Part shown: piece by piece, positions 8,189-16,729 of the stretch
Layout: each line of letters begins with the position of its first letter
How positions within the stretch are numbered: position 1 is the first letter of the stretch
Source: Rhizobiaceae bacterium
GTDB taxonomy: Bacteria; Pseudomonadota; Alphaproteobacteria; Rhizobiales; Rhizobiaceae
Direction of reading: 5' to 3'
Assembly (NCBI GenBank): GCA_905339215.1
Contig: CAJPFN010000032.1
Span: 1 to 43,810, forward strand
DNA: 43,810 nucleotides
The notes under the pieces: generated by a model
The model's input: only the letters and a program-made list of their open reading frames with translations
The model's database searches: none
Told to the model about the DNA's origin: nothing
Made by a program: the position numbers and the translations under genes

Positions 8189-9189
8189 TGAGTGAGCAGG
8201 CCGTTCCCGATCTGGAGCACCTCCGCCGCGCCTATGCGGTGACGTCGAAGGCGACGCAAGCGACGCCGCTTCTCGAATCGACGGCGCTGGCGAAGCTGAC
8301 CGGCGCCGCCCGCGTCTTCGTCAAACCGGAGTCGCTGCAGTGGGCGGGCTCGTTCAAGATCCGCGGCGCCTACTGGCGGCTGAAGCAGCTTTCGCCCGCG
8401 GAAGCCGAGCGCGGTGTGGTGGCCTACTCCTCCGGTAATTTCGCACAGGGACTCGCGGCCGCCGGCGAGGCGCTCGGCATCCCGGTCACCATCGTCATGC
8501 CGATCGATGCGCCGGCAGCCAAGCGCGAGGCGACGGCCGCCTATGGCGCCCGCGTCGTGCTCACCGACCATGGGGATCGCGCCCGCGAGGAGGTCGCCTC
8601 GGAGCGCGCCCGGCAGATCGCCGCAGAGGAGAACCTTACCCTGCTGCACCCCTTCGACGATCCCGAGATCGTCGCCGGCCAGGCCGGCGCCGGCCTGGAA
8701 GCCCTCGACCAGCTCGCCGCGAAGGAGGCGAAGGCCGACCTTCTCTTCTGTCCGGTCGGCGGCGGCGGCCTGATTGGTGGCGTCTCGCTCGCCTTCCACT
8801 ACCTGTCGCCGGAATCGCAGGTCATCGCCGTCGAGCCCGAAGGCTTCAACGGCATGGGCAGCTCCCTCGCCCAAGGCACCATCGAAACCATGCCGCTCGG
8901 CGGACAGTCGATCTGCGACGGGCTGATGGCCCGCGCGCCGGGAAAGGCGCCCTTCGCCGCGATGACGCTCGCCGGCGCGCAGGGCCTTGCCGTCGACGAT
9001 GCGTCGGTGCGCCGGGCGATGAAGTTCGCCTTCGAAAAGCTGAAGCTCGTGCTCGAACCATCGGGCGCCGCCTCGCTGGCCGGCCTGATGTCGGGAGAGG
9101 TCGACGTCGCCGGCAAGACCGTCCTCGTCATCGCCAGCGGCGGCAACGTCGCCCTCGCCGACTTCGAAAGGCACGTCGCCAATGCTTGA
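8188..9189 (+). CDS. PLP-dependent threonine/serine dehydratase-like enzyme
   Basis: A 333-residue fold-type II PLP enzyme. The Schiff-base lysine is in SFKIRGA (K57), the phosphate-binding glycine loop is VGGGGLIGG (about 190-198), and SSGNFAQG is the substrate-binding loop. The short form without an ACT domain fits threonine/serine dehydratase or serine racemase rather than biosynthetic IlvA. It would deaminate threonine or serine to a keto acid, or racemise serine. It begins one base into the betC stop (TGATG) and its own end overlaps betA by eight bases, so it is embedded in the bet operon, which is not its usual place. Its role in betaine metabolism is unknown; the physiological substrate may be another hydroxy-amino acid. 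Confidence 0.88.
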   Translation: MSEQAVPDLEHLRRAYAVTSKATQATPLLESTALAKLTGAARVFVKPESLQWAGSFKIRGAYWRLKQLSPAEAERGVVAYSSGNFAQGLAAAGEALGIPVTIVMPIDAPAAKREATAAYGARVVLTDHGDRAREEVASERARQIAAEENLTLLHPFDDPEIVAGQAGAGLEALDQLAAKEAKADLLFCPVGGGGLIGGVSLAFHYLSPESQVIAVEPEGFNGMGSSLAQGTIETMPLGGQSICDGLMARAPGKAPFAAMTLAGAQGLAVDDASVRRAMKFAFEKLKLVLEPSGAASLAGLMSGEVDVAGKTVLVIASGGNVALADFERHVANA

Positions 9190-10834
9190 GGCGGATTTTG
9201 TCATCGTCGGCTCCGGCTCCGCAGGGGCTGCCCTCGCTTACCGGCTGTCCGAGGACGGCCGCCACAGCGTCATCGTCATCGAGTTCGGCGGCACCGACAT
9301 CGGCCCGCTGATCCAGATGCCTTCGGCGCTGTCCTATCCGATGAACATGACCCTCTACGACTGGGGCTTCCGCACCGAGCCGGAGCCGCACCTCGGCGGC
9401 CGAGTGCTTGCGACGCCGCGCGGCAAGGTGCTCGGCGGATCGTCGTCGATCAACGGCATGGTCTATGTACGCGGCCACGCCCGCGATTTCGACCACTGGG
9501 CCGAACAGGGTGCCGCCGGCTGGTCCTTCGCCGACGTGCTGCCCTACTTCAAGCGGATGGAACACGCCCACGCCGGCGAGGACGGCTGGAGGGGTACCAG
9601 CGGCCCGCTCCACGTCACCCGCGGGCCGCGCCGCAATCCCCTTTACCACGCCTTCGTCGAGGCGGGACGCCAGGCAGGATTCGAGACGACGGACGACTAC
9701 AACGGTTCGAAGCAGGAAGGTTTCGGTCCGATGGAGCAGACGATACACCAGGGCCGCCGCTGGTCGACGGCGAACGCCTATCTGCGGCCGGCGCTGAAGC
9801 GGGGAAACGTCCGTATCGTCAACGGCTTGGCCCGCCGCGTGACGATCGAGAATCACCGCGCCACCGGCGTCGAAGTTGACGTTAAGAATCAGATTCAGGT
9901 CGTTCGTGCGCGACGTGAGGTCATTCTCGCCGCCTCCTCGATCAACTCGCCGAAACTCCTCCTGCTGTCGGGCATCGGACCGGCGGCACATCTCCGTGAG
10001 AACGGCATCGCAGTGGTTGCGGACCGGCCTGGCGTCGGGCAGAACCTGCAGGACCATCTCGAACTCTACATCCAGCAGGAGGCGATCCGGCCGGTCACGC
10101 TCCACTCCAAGCTGAACCTGTTCTCGAAGGGGCTGATCGGCGCCGAGTGGCTGTTCTTCAAGAGCGGTCTCGGCGCGACGAATCATTTCGAATCGGCCGC
10201 GTTCGTGCGCTCGAAGGCCGGCGTCGACTATCCCGACATTCAGTATCACTTCCTGCCGGCTGCCATGCGCTACGACGGCAAGGCGGCGGCGAAGTCGCAC
10301 GGGTTCCAGGCTCATGTCGGCCCGATGCGCTCCAAGTCACGCGGCTCGGTTACGCTACGCGGCCCCGATCCGCGCGCCATGCCGGTGATCCGCTTCAACT
10401 ACATGTCGCACCCGGACGACTGGAGCGACTTCCGCCACTGCATCCGGCTGACCCGCGAGATCTTCGGCCAGGCCGCCTTCGATCCCTTCCGCGGCAAGGA
10501 GATCTCGCCGGGAGGCCACGTCGCAAGCGACGAGCAGCTCGACGAGCATATTCGCGAGCATGTCGAGAGCGCCTATCATCCGTGCGGTAGCTGTCGCATG
10601 GGCCGCGCCGACGATCCGACCGCGGTGGTCGACCCGGAATGCCGCGTGATCGGTGTCGAGGCCCTGCGCGTCGCCGATTCCTCGATCTTCCCGCGCGTCA
10701 CCAACGGCAACCTCAACGGCCCGTCGATCATGACAGGCGAGAAGGCCGCCGACCACATCCTCGGCAGGCCGATGCTGCCGCCGTCCAACCAGGAACCGTG
10801 GATCAACCCGCGCTGGCGGGAGAGCGACCGCTAG
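9182..10834 (+). CDS. betA: Choline dehydrogenase BetA
   Basis: A 550-residue GMC-family flavoprotein that oxidises choline to betaine aldehyde, usually membrane-associated. The FAD-binding Rossmann motif is [15 protein letters not shown] (about residues 8-22). GMC signatures follow in [18 protein letters not shown] and SGIGPAAHL, and the catalytic histidine is in [11 protein letters not shown] (about residue 465), with the partner Asn in the later TNGNLNGPS block. The length equals that of typical BetA. The ATG at 9182 overlaps the end of the dehydratase gene by eight bases, and betB follows after 37 bases. The closely related alcohol dehydrogenases of the family are excluded mainly by the operon context. 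Confidence 0.95.
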   Translation: MLEADFVIVGSGSAGAALAYRLSEDGRHSVIVIEFGGTDIGPLIQMPSALSYPMNMTLYDWGFRTEPEPHLGGRVLATPRGKVLGGSSSINGMVYVRGHARDFDHWAEQGAAGWSFADVLPYFKRMEHAHAGEDGWRGTSGPLHVTRGPRRNPLYHAFVEAGRQAGFETTDDYNGSKQEGFGPMEQTIHQGRRWSTANAYLRPALKRGNVRIVNGLARRVTIENHRATGVEVDVKNQIQVVRARREVILAASSINSPKLLLLSGIGPAAHLRENGIAVVADRPGVGQNLQDHLELYIQQEAIRPVTLHSKLNLFSKGLIGAEWLFFKSGLGATNHFESAAFVRSKAGVDYPDIQYHFLPAAMRYDGKAAAKSHGFQAHVGPMRSKSRGSVTLRGPDPRAMPVIRFNYMSHPDDWSDFRHCIRLTREIFGQAAFDPFRGKEISPGGHVASDEQLDEHIREHVESAYHPCGSCRMGRADDPTAVVDPECRVIGVEALRVADSSIFPRVTNGNLNGPSIMTGEKAADHILGRPMLPPSNQEPWINPRWRESDR

Positions 10835-10871
10835 GCTAGCGTCATCAGATCTCCCGCTTGAAAGGACCCCC

Positions 10872-12335
10872 ATGAAAGCCCAGCCAAAAGCGTCGCACTA
10901 CGTCAACGGACGCCATGTCGAGGACGAGCGCGGCGATCTGCTGCCGGTCATTTACCCGGCGACCGGCGAGACAATCGCCACCCTCCACGCCGCCACCGAC
11001 AACATCATCGAGCTGGCGATCGAGGCGGCACGTGCCGCCCAGCCCGCCTGGGCGCGGCTGAAGCCGGTGGAGCGAGGGCGCATCCTGCGGCGCGCCGCCG
11101 ACATCCTGCGTGCGCGCAACGACGAACTGGCGCGGCTGGAAACCCTCGACACCGGCAAGGCGATCCAGGAAACGCTGGTTGCCGATCCGGCCTCGGCCGC
11201 GGATGCGCTGGAGTTCTTCGGCGGCGCGGTCACGGCTTTCACCGGCGACTATGTCGATTTCGGCGGCGCCTTCGCCTACACGCGGCGCGAGCCGCTCGGT
11301 GTCTGCGTCGGCATCGGCGCGTGGAACTATCCGATCCAGGGCGCGGGCTGGAAGTCGGCGCCGGCGTTGGCCATGGGCAACGCCATGGTGTTCAAGCCGT
11401 CCGAGAACACGCCGCTCTCGGCACTGGCGCTCGCCGAGATCTACACCGAGGCCGGGCTGCCCGACGGGCTGTTCAACGTCGTCCAGGGCTACGGCGCGGC
11501 CGGCGCCGCGCTCGCCTCCCATCCGGTCGTCGCCAAGGTGTCGCTGACCGGTTCGGTGCCGACAGGAAAGAAGGTGCTGGCGCTGGCCGGCTCGCACATG
11601 AAGCACGCGACCATGGAACTCGGCGGCAAATCGCCCTTGATCGTGTTCGACGACGCCGACGTGGAAAACGCCGTCGGCGGTGCCATGCTCGGCAATTTCT
11701 ACTCGACCGGCCAGGTCTGCTCCAACGGCACCCGGGTCTTCGTCCAGGACGGCATCTACGATCGCTTCCTCGACAGCCTGGCGCGCCGCACCAAGGCGAT
11801 CCGCATCGGCGACCCTCTCGATCCGGAGACGCAAATGGGGCCGCTGATCAACAAGGCGCAGCACGACAAGGTCAACGGCTACGTCGCCATCGGCCGTCAG
11901 GAAGGGGCGACGCTGCATTGCGGCGGCGGCATCCCGAAGCTGCAGGGCTTCGAGAACGGCTTCTTCATCGAGCCGACGATCTTCACCGGCGTCGAGGACG
12001 GCATGCGCATCGCCCGCGAGGAGATCTTCGGTCCCGTCATGGCCGTGCTGCGCTTCTCCGGCGAGGACGAGGTAATCGAACGCGCCAACGACAGCGAGTT
12101 CGGGTTGTCTGCCGGCGTCTTCACGCGGGATCTGCCGCGCGCCCACCGCGTCGTCGGCGAACTCCAGGCCGGGACCTGCTGGATCAACACCTACAATCTG
12201 GCGCCGGTCGAGATCCCGTTCGGCGGCGCCAAGCAGTCGGGCATCGGGCGGGAGAACTCGCTCGCCGCACTCGGCCACTATTCGCAGCTGAAGTCGGTCT
12301 ATGTCGAGACCGGCAACGTGGCCAGCCCCTATTGA
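10872..12335 (+). CDS. betB: Betaine aldehyde dehydrogenase BetB
   Basis: A 487-residue NAD(P)-dependent aldehyde dehydrogenase that turns betaine aldehyde into glycine betaine, the final step of osmoprotectant synthesis. Visible landmarks are GAWNYPIQ (substrate/cofactor region), SLTGSVPTG (nucleotide binding), the general base E249 in [13 protein letters not shown], and the catalytic C283 in [12 protein letters not shown]. The ATG at 10872 follows AAAGGA at good spacing. It is the last gene of the bet series, and converges on the ManC-AGE gene 37 bases away. Order is betI-betC-dehydratase-betA-betB, unlike the betI-betC-betB-betA arrangement known in Sinorhizobium. Confidence 0.95.
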   Translation: MKAQPKASHYVNGRHVEDERGDLLPVIYPATGETIATLHAATDNIIELAIEAARAAQPAWARLKPVERGRILRRAADILRARNDELARLETLDTGKAIQETLVADPASAADALEFFGGAVTAFTGDYVDFGGAFAYTRREPLGVCVGIGAWNYPIQGAGWKSAPALAMGNAMVFKPSENTPLSALALAEIYTEAGLPDGLFNVVQGYGAAGAALASHPVVAKVSLTGSVPTGKKVLALAGSHMKHATMELGGKSPLIVFDDADVENAVGGAMLGNFYSTGQVCSNGTRVFVQDGIYDRFLDSLARRTKAIRIGDPLDPETQMGPLINKAQHDKVNGYVAIGRQEGATLHCGGGIPKLQGFENGFFIEPTIFTGVEDGMRIAREEIFGPVMAVLRFSGEDEVIERANDSEFGLSAGVFTRDLPRAHRVVGELQAGTCWINTYNLAPVEIPFGGAKQSGIGRENSLAALGHYSQLKSVYVETGNVASPY

Positions 12336-12372
12336 GCTGTATCCGGAGAACACCGTCTCGCAGGGATAGTCG

Positions 12373-14649
12373 TCACGACAGGCCTTTGGGGGGCGCGCCG
12401 CGTGCTCGGCTGCCGTTGGGCATCACTCCGTAGCGCTTCATGTAGGCGCTGAGCGCCGTGATGATATGGTAGAGGATGCTGGCCGGCGCATCGGCGGCGA
12501 GCGAGCGGCCGCGTTCGTCGATCAGGTCGATCCACAGCCCGCGTGGCGCCGGATCGATGTGCCAGCGGAACAGACGGCCGACCCTGGCTTCGATCTCCGG
12601 CTTCAGGTCGGGGCCGCCGGTGTCGTCGAGGGCCATCGCCGCCTTGATCGCCTCGGTCTGGGGCCAGCTTCGCGACGTCCGCTCGAGCGGGATGCCCTCA
12701 CGGGAGACGGCACCGTACGCGAGGCCGGTCGCCCGGTTGAGGCCGTTGGCAACTGCTGAGGCATAGAGCTTGCGGGCGAAGCCGATCAGGTCCTTCTGAC
12801 CGCTCTGCCTGGAGAAGTCGACGAGCAGGGCCGCCCATTCGAAATGGTGGCCGGGCTCCGTCCATTGTCCCTTCTCGCCCGCCGCCGGTTTCCAGTCGTC
12901 GTCGAAGTACTCGCCGATCGTCCAGGAGTCGGCGTCGAAGAAGTGGCTGCGGAACAGGTCGATGATGCGCGCGGCGCGGCGCAGGTGCTGCCGGTTTCCG
13001 GTCGCCTCGTGCCAGGCGAGGAACGCCTCGAGCAGATGCATGTGCGGATTGGTGCGACGCAACCCCTGCCCTTGCGACGTTTCCAGGAAGCCGCGCATGT
13101 TCCGGTCCTCGAGCGACTCGTCGAGGAACGTGAAGGTCTCTTCACCGAGCCGCAGCGCGTCGGCGTTGCCCGCCCTGTGCGCGTGGGCCAGCGCCAGCAG
13201 CACGCAGGCGTGGTCGTAGGTGTCCTCGGCAGCGTCCGCCACCGTACCGTCGACGTTGAAGGTCCGTACCCATCCGCCGCCGGGCGTGCGCCCCCTGTTG
13301 GCGATGAATTCTATGCCGTGCGCGACGAGCCGGTCGGCCGGTCCGTCCCAGCCATACAACTTGGCGACCGAGAAGGCGAAGATCTGTCGCGCCATGGTCC
13401 GCATGCGCTTCGGCCTGAGCACTGGCCGGCGATCGAAGCCAATCGCCTCGTAGTAACCGCCATACCGCTCGTCGATCGCGGCCGTCGACCAGAGCGGCAA
13501 CGCCTCCTCGAACAGCCAGTGCCGCACGCGCGGCATCCAGGCGCCATTCTGCAGGACGCGATCCTGGGCCGGCGTGTAGCGCGTCTCGAGGCGTCCGTTC
13601 TTTTCCAGTTCCTCGACGATCTTCTTGACGTGCTGGCTGTGGCTTACCGGCGCAACGAAGGTTGCATCGGCCGTGGTGACCACCGCCATGTCCCGCAAAC
13701 CGATCGCGGTGACCAGGCGGCCGTCGCCGCGCAGGTAGGAGTTCTCGCAGTCGAGCGCGACGACGTCGCCGACGACGACGTTGCCGTCGCCGTCCGACGG
13801 GCCGACGTCGAGCAGCGACTGCCACGAGCCAAGATCGTTCCAGCGGAAGCTGGCCGGTATCATTCCAATACGGTCGAGGCGCTCGACGATGGCGTAGTCG
13901 ATCGAGATGGACGGGATCGTCTCGTAAAGCGCGAGCGGCAGATAGAGGCCCGACACTTCACGCATGCCGGCCCTATACGCGGCTTCCGTGCCACGCCAGA
14001 TCTCTGGCTGGAGGCGCAAAAAAGCTTCGCGCATCATGCCTGCACGGAACAGGAAGATGCCTGCGTTCCAGTAGAAGTTGCCCGCCGCGAGATAGGCTTC
14101 CGCCCGTTCGAAGTCGGGCTTCTCGACGAAGCGGGCAACGTCGGCGACGCCCGCGTCCGGCGTCTCGGCGGCTTCGATGTAGCCGTAGCCGGTCTCGGGG
14201 TGCGTCGGGCGGATGCCGAATACGACCAGACGGCCCGCAGCCGCAGCCGGCACGCCGCGTTCGACCGTCTCCCAGAATTGGCGGTCGGTGGAGATCTCGT
14301 GGTCGGACGGCACGACGAGCACGAGTTCGTCACCGAACCGCTCAAGCGTTTGCAGCGTGGCGACCGCGACGGCAGCGGCCGTGTTGCGGCCGGTGGGCTC
14401 GAAGATGGAGCCGCCGAGATCGAACCCGGCAAGGTCGTCGCGAACGCGGTCGGCATGACGCTCCGAAGCAATGACGAAGACCGGCGTCTCGCCTTCGCTG
14501 CGGGTTTTCAGACGGCGCACGGTCTTCGAAAGCATCGAGCCATTGCCAGACAGATCGTGGAACTGCTTCGGGTTGTCCTCGCGCGACAGAGGCCACAGCC
14601 GCGAACCGACCCCGCCGCTCATCACGAAACAGGCGATCCGTTCGTGCAT
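12373..14649 (-). CDS. Mannose-1-phosphate guanylyltransferase fused to an AGE-family sugar isomerase
   Basis: A 758-residue two-domain protein. Residues about 5-350 are a ManC-like nucleotidyltransferase: the pyrophosphorylase signature GGVGSRLWPLSR then NPKQF (11-29), VPSDHEI, RFVEKP and NAGIF. It would make GDP-mannose from mannose-1-phosphate and GTP. Residues about 370-745 match the N-acylglucosamine 2-epimerase (AGE) superfamily, an alpha/alpha barrel, with GHHFEWAALL (active-site His region) and RSWPQTEAIKA. This half takes the place of the cupin phosphomannose isomerase usually fused to ManC, so it may interconvert fructose-6-phosphate and mannose-6-phosphate. The start at 14649 puts MHERIACFVMSGG first; the frame is open 138 bases further up but that text is not protein-like. 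Confidence 0.88.
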   Translation of the reverse strand: MHERIACFVMSGGVGSRLWPLSREDNPKQFHDLSGNGSMLSKTVRRLKTRSEGETPVFVIASERHADRVRDDLAGFDLGGSIFEPTGRNTAAAVAVATLQTLERFGDELVLVVPSDHEISTDRQFWETVERGVPAAAAGRLVVFGIRPTHPETGYGYIEAAETPDAGVADVARFVEKPDFERAEAYLAAGNFYWNAGIFLFRAGMMREAFLRLQPEIWRGTEAAYRAGMREVSGLYLPLALYETIPSISIDYAIVERLDRIGMIPASFRWNDLGSWQSLLDVGPSDGDGNVVVGDVVALDCENSYLRGDGRLVTAIGLRDMAVVTTADATFVAPVSHSQHVKKIVEELEKNGRLETRYTPAQDRVLQNGAWMPRVRHWLFEEALPLWSTAAIDERYGGYYEAIGFDRRPVLRPKRMRTMARQIFAFSVAKLYGWDGPADRLVAHGIEFIANRGRTPGGGWVRTFNVDGTVADAAEDTYDHACVLLALAHAHRAGNADALRLGEETFTFLDESLEDRNMRGFLETSQGQGLRRTNPHMHLLEAFLAWHEATGNRQHLRRAARIIDLFRSHFFDADSWTIGEYFDDDWKPAAGEKGQWTEPGHHFEWAALLVDFSRQSGQKDLIGFARKLYASAVANGLNRATGLAYGAVSREGIPLERTSRSWPQTEAIKAAMALDDTGGPDLKPEIEARVGRLFRWHIDPAPRGLWIDLIDERGRSLAADAPASILYHIITALSAYMKRYGVMPNGSRARGAPPKGLS

Positions 14650-14897
14650 CCTCGCCCTAGCTCCCCTGGCTCGCCGGGCAAGCCCGTTCCGCCGCACCGC
14701 GTTTTCAGTCCGACACATGCCGGCGCATAGGCGCGCCACGCGCCGTACCCGTCCGATGTCTATCACGCAATGGTTGCGCAATGACAAAAGGAGGCTGCCG
14801 GTATCGCAACAGTCCGGCTTCGCATCGCATTGGAAATAGCCGGCTTTCGCACTTGCAGGATCGTTGCCCGGCGGCTATATGCACGGCCGTCTGGTCG

Positions 14898-14974
14898 CGG
14901 AGTGTAGCGCAGTCTGGTAGCGCACATCGTTCGGGACGATGGGGTCGCAGGTTCAAATCCTGCCACTCCGACCA
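14898..14974 (+). tRNA. tRNA-Pro(CGG)
   Basis: A complete 77-base cloverleaf. The acceptor stem is CGGAGTG (14898-14904) with CACTCCG (14964-14970), then discriminator A and encoded CCA (14972-14974). The D stem is GCGC/GCGC, the anticodon stem CATCG/CGATG (14925-14929, 14937-14941), and the T arm GCAGG-TTCAAAT-CCTGC. The seven-base loop TTCGGGA places CGG at 14932-14934, which reads proline CCG, a major codon in GC-rich genomes. No duplicate of its 3' end was seen nearby, so there is no evidence of an integrated element. Confidence 0.97.
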
Positions 14975-14979
14975 GACCG

Positions 14980-14998
14980 GCCCTTTCTTTTCAAGGGC
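14980..14998 (+). terminator. Weak hairpin after tRNA-Pro
   Basis: GCCCTT (14980-14985) and AAGGGC (14993-14998) form a 6-bp stem with the pyrimidine loop TCTTTTC, six bases after the CCA end. It may help end or process the tRNA transcript. No T-tract follows, so it is only a candidate. Confidence 0.3.
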
Positions 14999-15112
14999 TT
15001 GACGGCCAAGGCCGCAACCGATTCCATCGACCGCAGGACAGTCTCCCAACGAAGCCTTCGTTGTTGACAAGCGTCTGCGGATGCGCATGCTGCCGTCGCT
15101 CTCTGCCGTACC

Positions 15113-16729
15113 TCAGACGGTCCGGACCATCACCGCCGAGCGACCAGCCAGCGTCAGCGTCTTCGTTCCAATGGAATGGCCGCCGACCGCGAGAAAGACC
15201 TTGTCCGCCCCGGCTGGCCGCCGCACTCTCGCCTCATCGTCGGAAAAGTTGAAGGCGCACAGGATCGCCTCGTCGCCCGAGCGGCGCTCGAACAACAGCA
15301 CGTCGGTGCCGGAGGACAAAAAGCGCAATGCACCGATACGCAGCGCCGGGCTGACGCGACGGGTTGCCAAAACGCGGCGGTACCATGCGAGCACCGAAGT
15401 GCCGTCGTCTTCCTGGAGGTCGACCGCCGCAGCCGCATGACCCGCCGGGATCGGCAGCCACGGCTTGCCGGTCGTGAAGCCGGCATTGTGCCCATCGTGC
15501 TTCCACACCATCGGGGTGCGGCAACCGTCGCGCCCCTTGAAGGCCGGCCAGAAGCGGATGCCGTAGGGATCGCGCAGATCCTCAAACGCGATCTCGGCTT
15601 CCTCGAGGCCTAGTTCCTCGCCCTGGTAGAAGCAGATCGAGCCGCGCAGCGCGGCGAGCAACAGGATGGCGAAACGCGCCGTCCGATCCGGGTCTCCATT
15701 GTTCTTTGTGAGGCGGGTGGCGTGGCGGGGGACGTCGTGGTTGGACAACGACCAGCACACCCAGCCGTCGCGGACGGTGGTTTCGAAGCCCTCGATGCAT
15801 TTGCGCAGGTGTTTTGCCGAAAATTCCGGGCCGAGCAGGTCGAACGTGTAGCACATCTGCAGCAAATCGCTGCCGGCGGTGTATTCGGCGACCGTTTTCA
15901 GTGAGCGGTCTCCATCCCCCACTTCGCCGACCGCGGCATGGGCGCCGTACTCCTTTAAAAGCGCCCTGAAACGGCGCAAAAAGGCGATATTTTCCGGCTG
16001 CGACTTGTCGTGGACGTGGTCCTGGTAGCCGTAGGGGTTGGTCTCGGGAACGTCGTTGCCCAACCTCCGTTTCAGCGGCGGGTTGTCGCGCAGCCTGCGG
16101 TCGTGGAAGTAATAGTTGACGGCATCGAGCCGGAAACCGTCGACGCCGCGCTCCAGCCAGAAACGCACGGTTTCCAGCACCGCGTCCTGCACGTCGGCAT
16201 TGTGGAAGTTGAGATCCGGCTGCGAGGCGAGGAAGTTGTGCAGGAAATACTGCCGGCGCGTGCCGTCCCATTCCCAGGCCGAGCCGCCGAACACGGACAG
16301 CCAGTTGTTGGGCGGCGTGCCGTCCTTCTTCGGCTCGGCCCAGACGAACCAGTCGGCCTTCGGGTTGGTGCGGTCGCGGCGGCTCTCGACGAACCAGGCG
16401 TGGCGTTCCGAGACGTGCGACAGGACCTGGTCGATGATCACCTTCAGGCCAAGCCGGTGCGCCTCGGCAATCAGCCGGTCGAAATCGTCCATCGTGCCGA
16501 ACATCGGATCGACGGCGCAGAAATCCTCGACGTCGTAGCCCATGTCGGCCATCGGCGACTTGAAGAAGGGCGACAGCCAGACGACGTCGACGCCGAGCGA
16601 GGCGATGTAGGCGAGCCGCCGCGTCACGCCGGCGAGGTCGCCGACACCGTCGCCGGTGGTGTCCTGGAAGGAGCGCGGGTAGACCTGGTAGATGACGCAG
16701 CCGCGCCACCATTCGTCCTCGGCCTTCAT
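15113..16729 (-). CDS. Alpha-glucosidase, GH13 family (AglA-like)
   Basis: A 538-residue alpha-amylase-superfamily protein with the start GCVIYQVYPRSFQDTTGDGVGD of oligo-1,6-glucosidase/alpha-glucosidases. The catalytic triad is in place: nucleophile D202 (GVDGFRLDAVN), acid/base E269 (AAVGEVGDGD) and D332 (SLSNHDVPRH). The fourth conserved region and the C-terminal beta domain (LLFERRSGDEAILCAFNFSDDEA) are normal. Rhizobial homologues (AglA) hydrolyse sucrose, maltose and trehalose-like alpha-glucosides in the cytoplasm. The ATG at 16729 overlaps the end of glgX by four bases (ATGA), so the two are coupled and the enzyme may act on oligosaccharides released by debranching. It converges on the tRNA. 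Confidence 0.92.
   Translation of the reverse strand: MKAEDEWWRGCVIYQVYPRSFQDTTGDGVGDLAGVTRRLAYIASLGVDVVWLSPFFKSPMADMGYDVEDFCAVDPMFGTMDDFDRLIAEAHRLGLKVIIDQVLSHVSERHAWFVESRRDRTNPKADWFVWAEPKKDGTPPNNWLSVFGGSAWEWDGTRRQYFLHNFLASQPDLNFHNADVQDAVLETVRFWLERGVDGFRLDAVNYYFHDRRLRDNPPLKRRLGNDVPETNPYGYQDHVHDKSQPENIAFLRRFRALLKEYGAHAAVGEVGDGDRSLKTVAEYTAGSDLLQMCYTFDLLGPEFSAKHLRKCIEGFETTVRDGWVCWSLSNHDVPRHATRLTKNNGDPDRTARFAILLLAALRGSICFYQGEELGLEEAEIAFEDLRDPYGIRFWPAFKGRDGCRTPMVWKHDGHNAGFTTGKPWLPIPAGHAAAAVDLQEDDGTSVLAWYRRVLATRRVSPALRIGALRFLSSGTDVLLFERRSGDEAILCAFNFSDDEARVRRPAGADKVFLAVGGHSIGTKTLTLAGRSAVMVRTV

Noticed and set aside
10845-12353. A 502-codon minus-strand open frame opposite betB
   Set aside because: Antisense shadow; betB has its catalytic Glu and Cys in the plus-strand frame.
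12844-14730. A 628-codon plus-strand open frame opposite the ManC-AGE gene
   Set aside because: No protein-like motif, while the minus strand shows complete pyrophosphorylase and AGE signatures.
14898-14974. tRNA-Pro as an attachment site of an integrated element
   Set aside because: No integrase and no second copy of the tRNA 3' end were found in the window.
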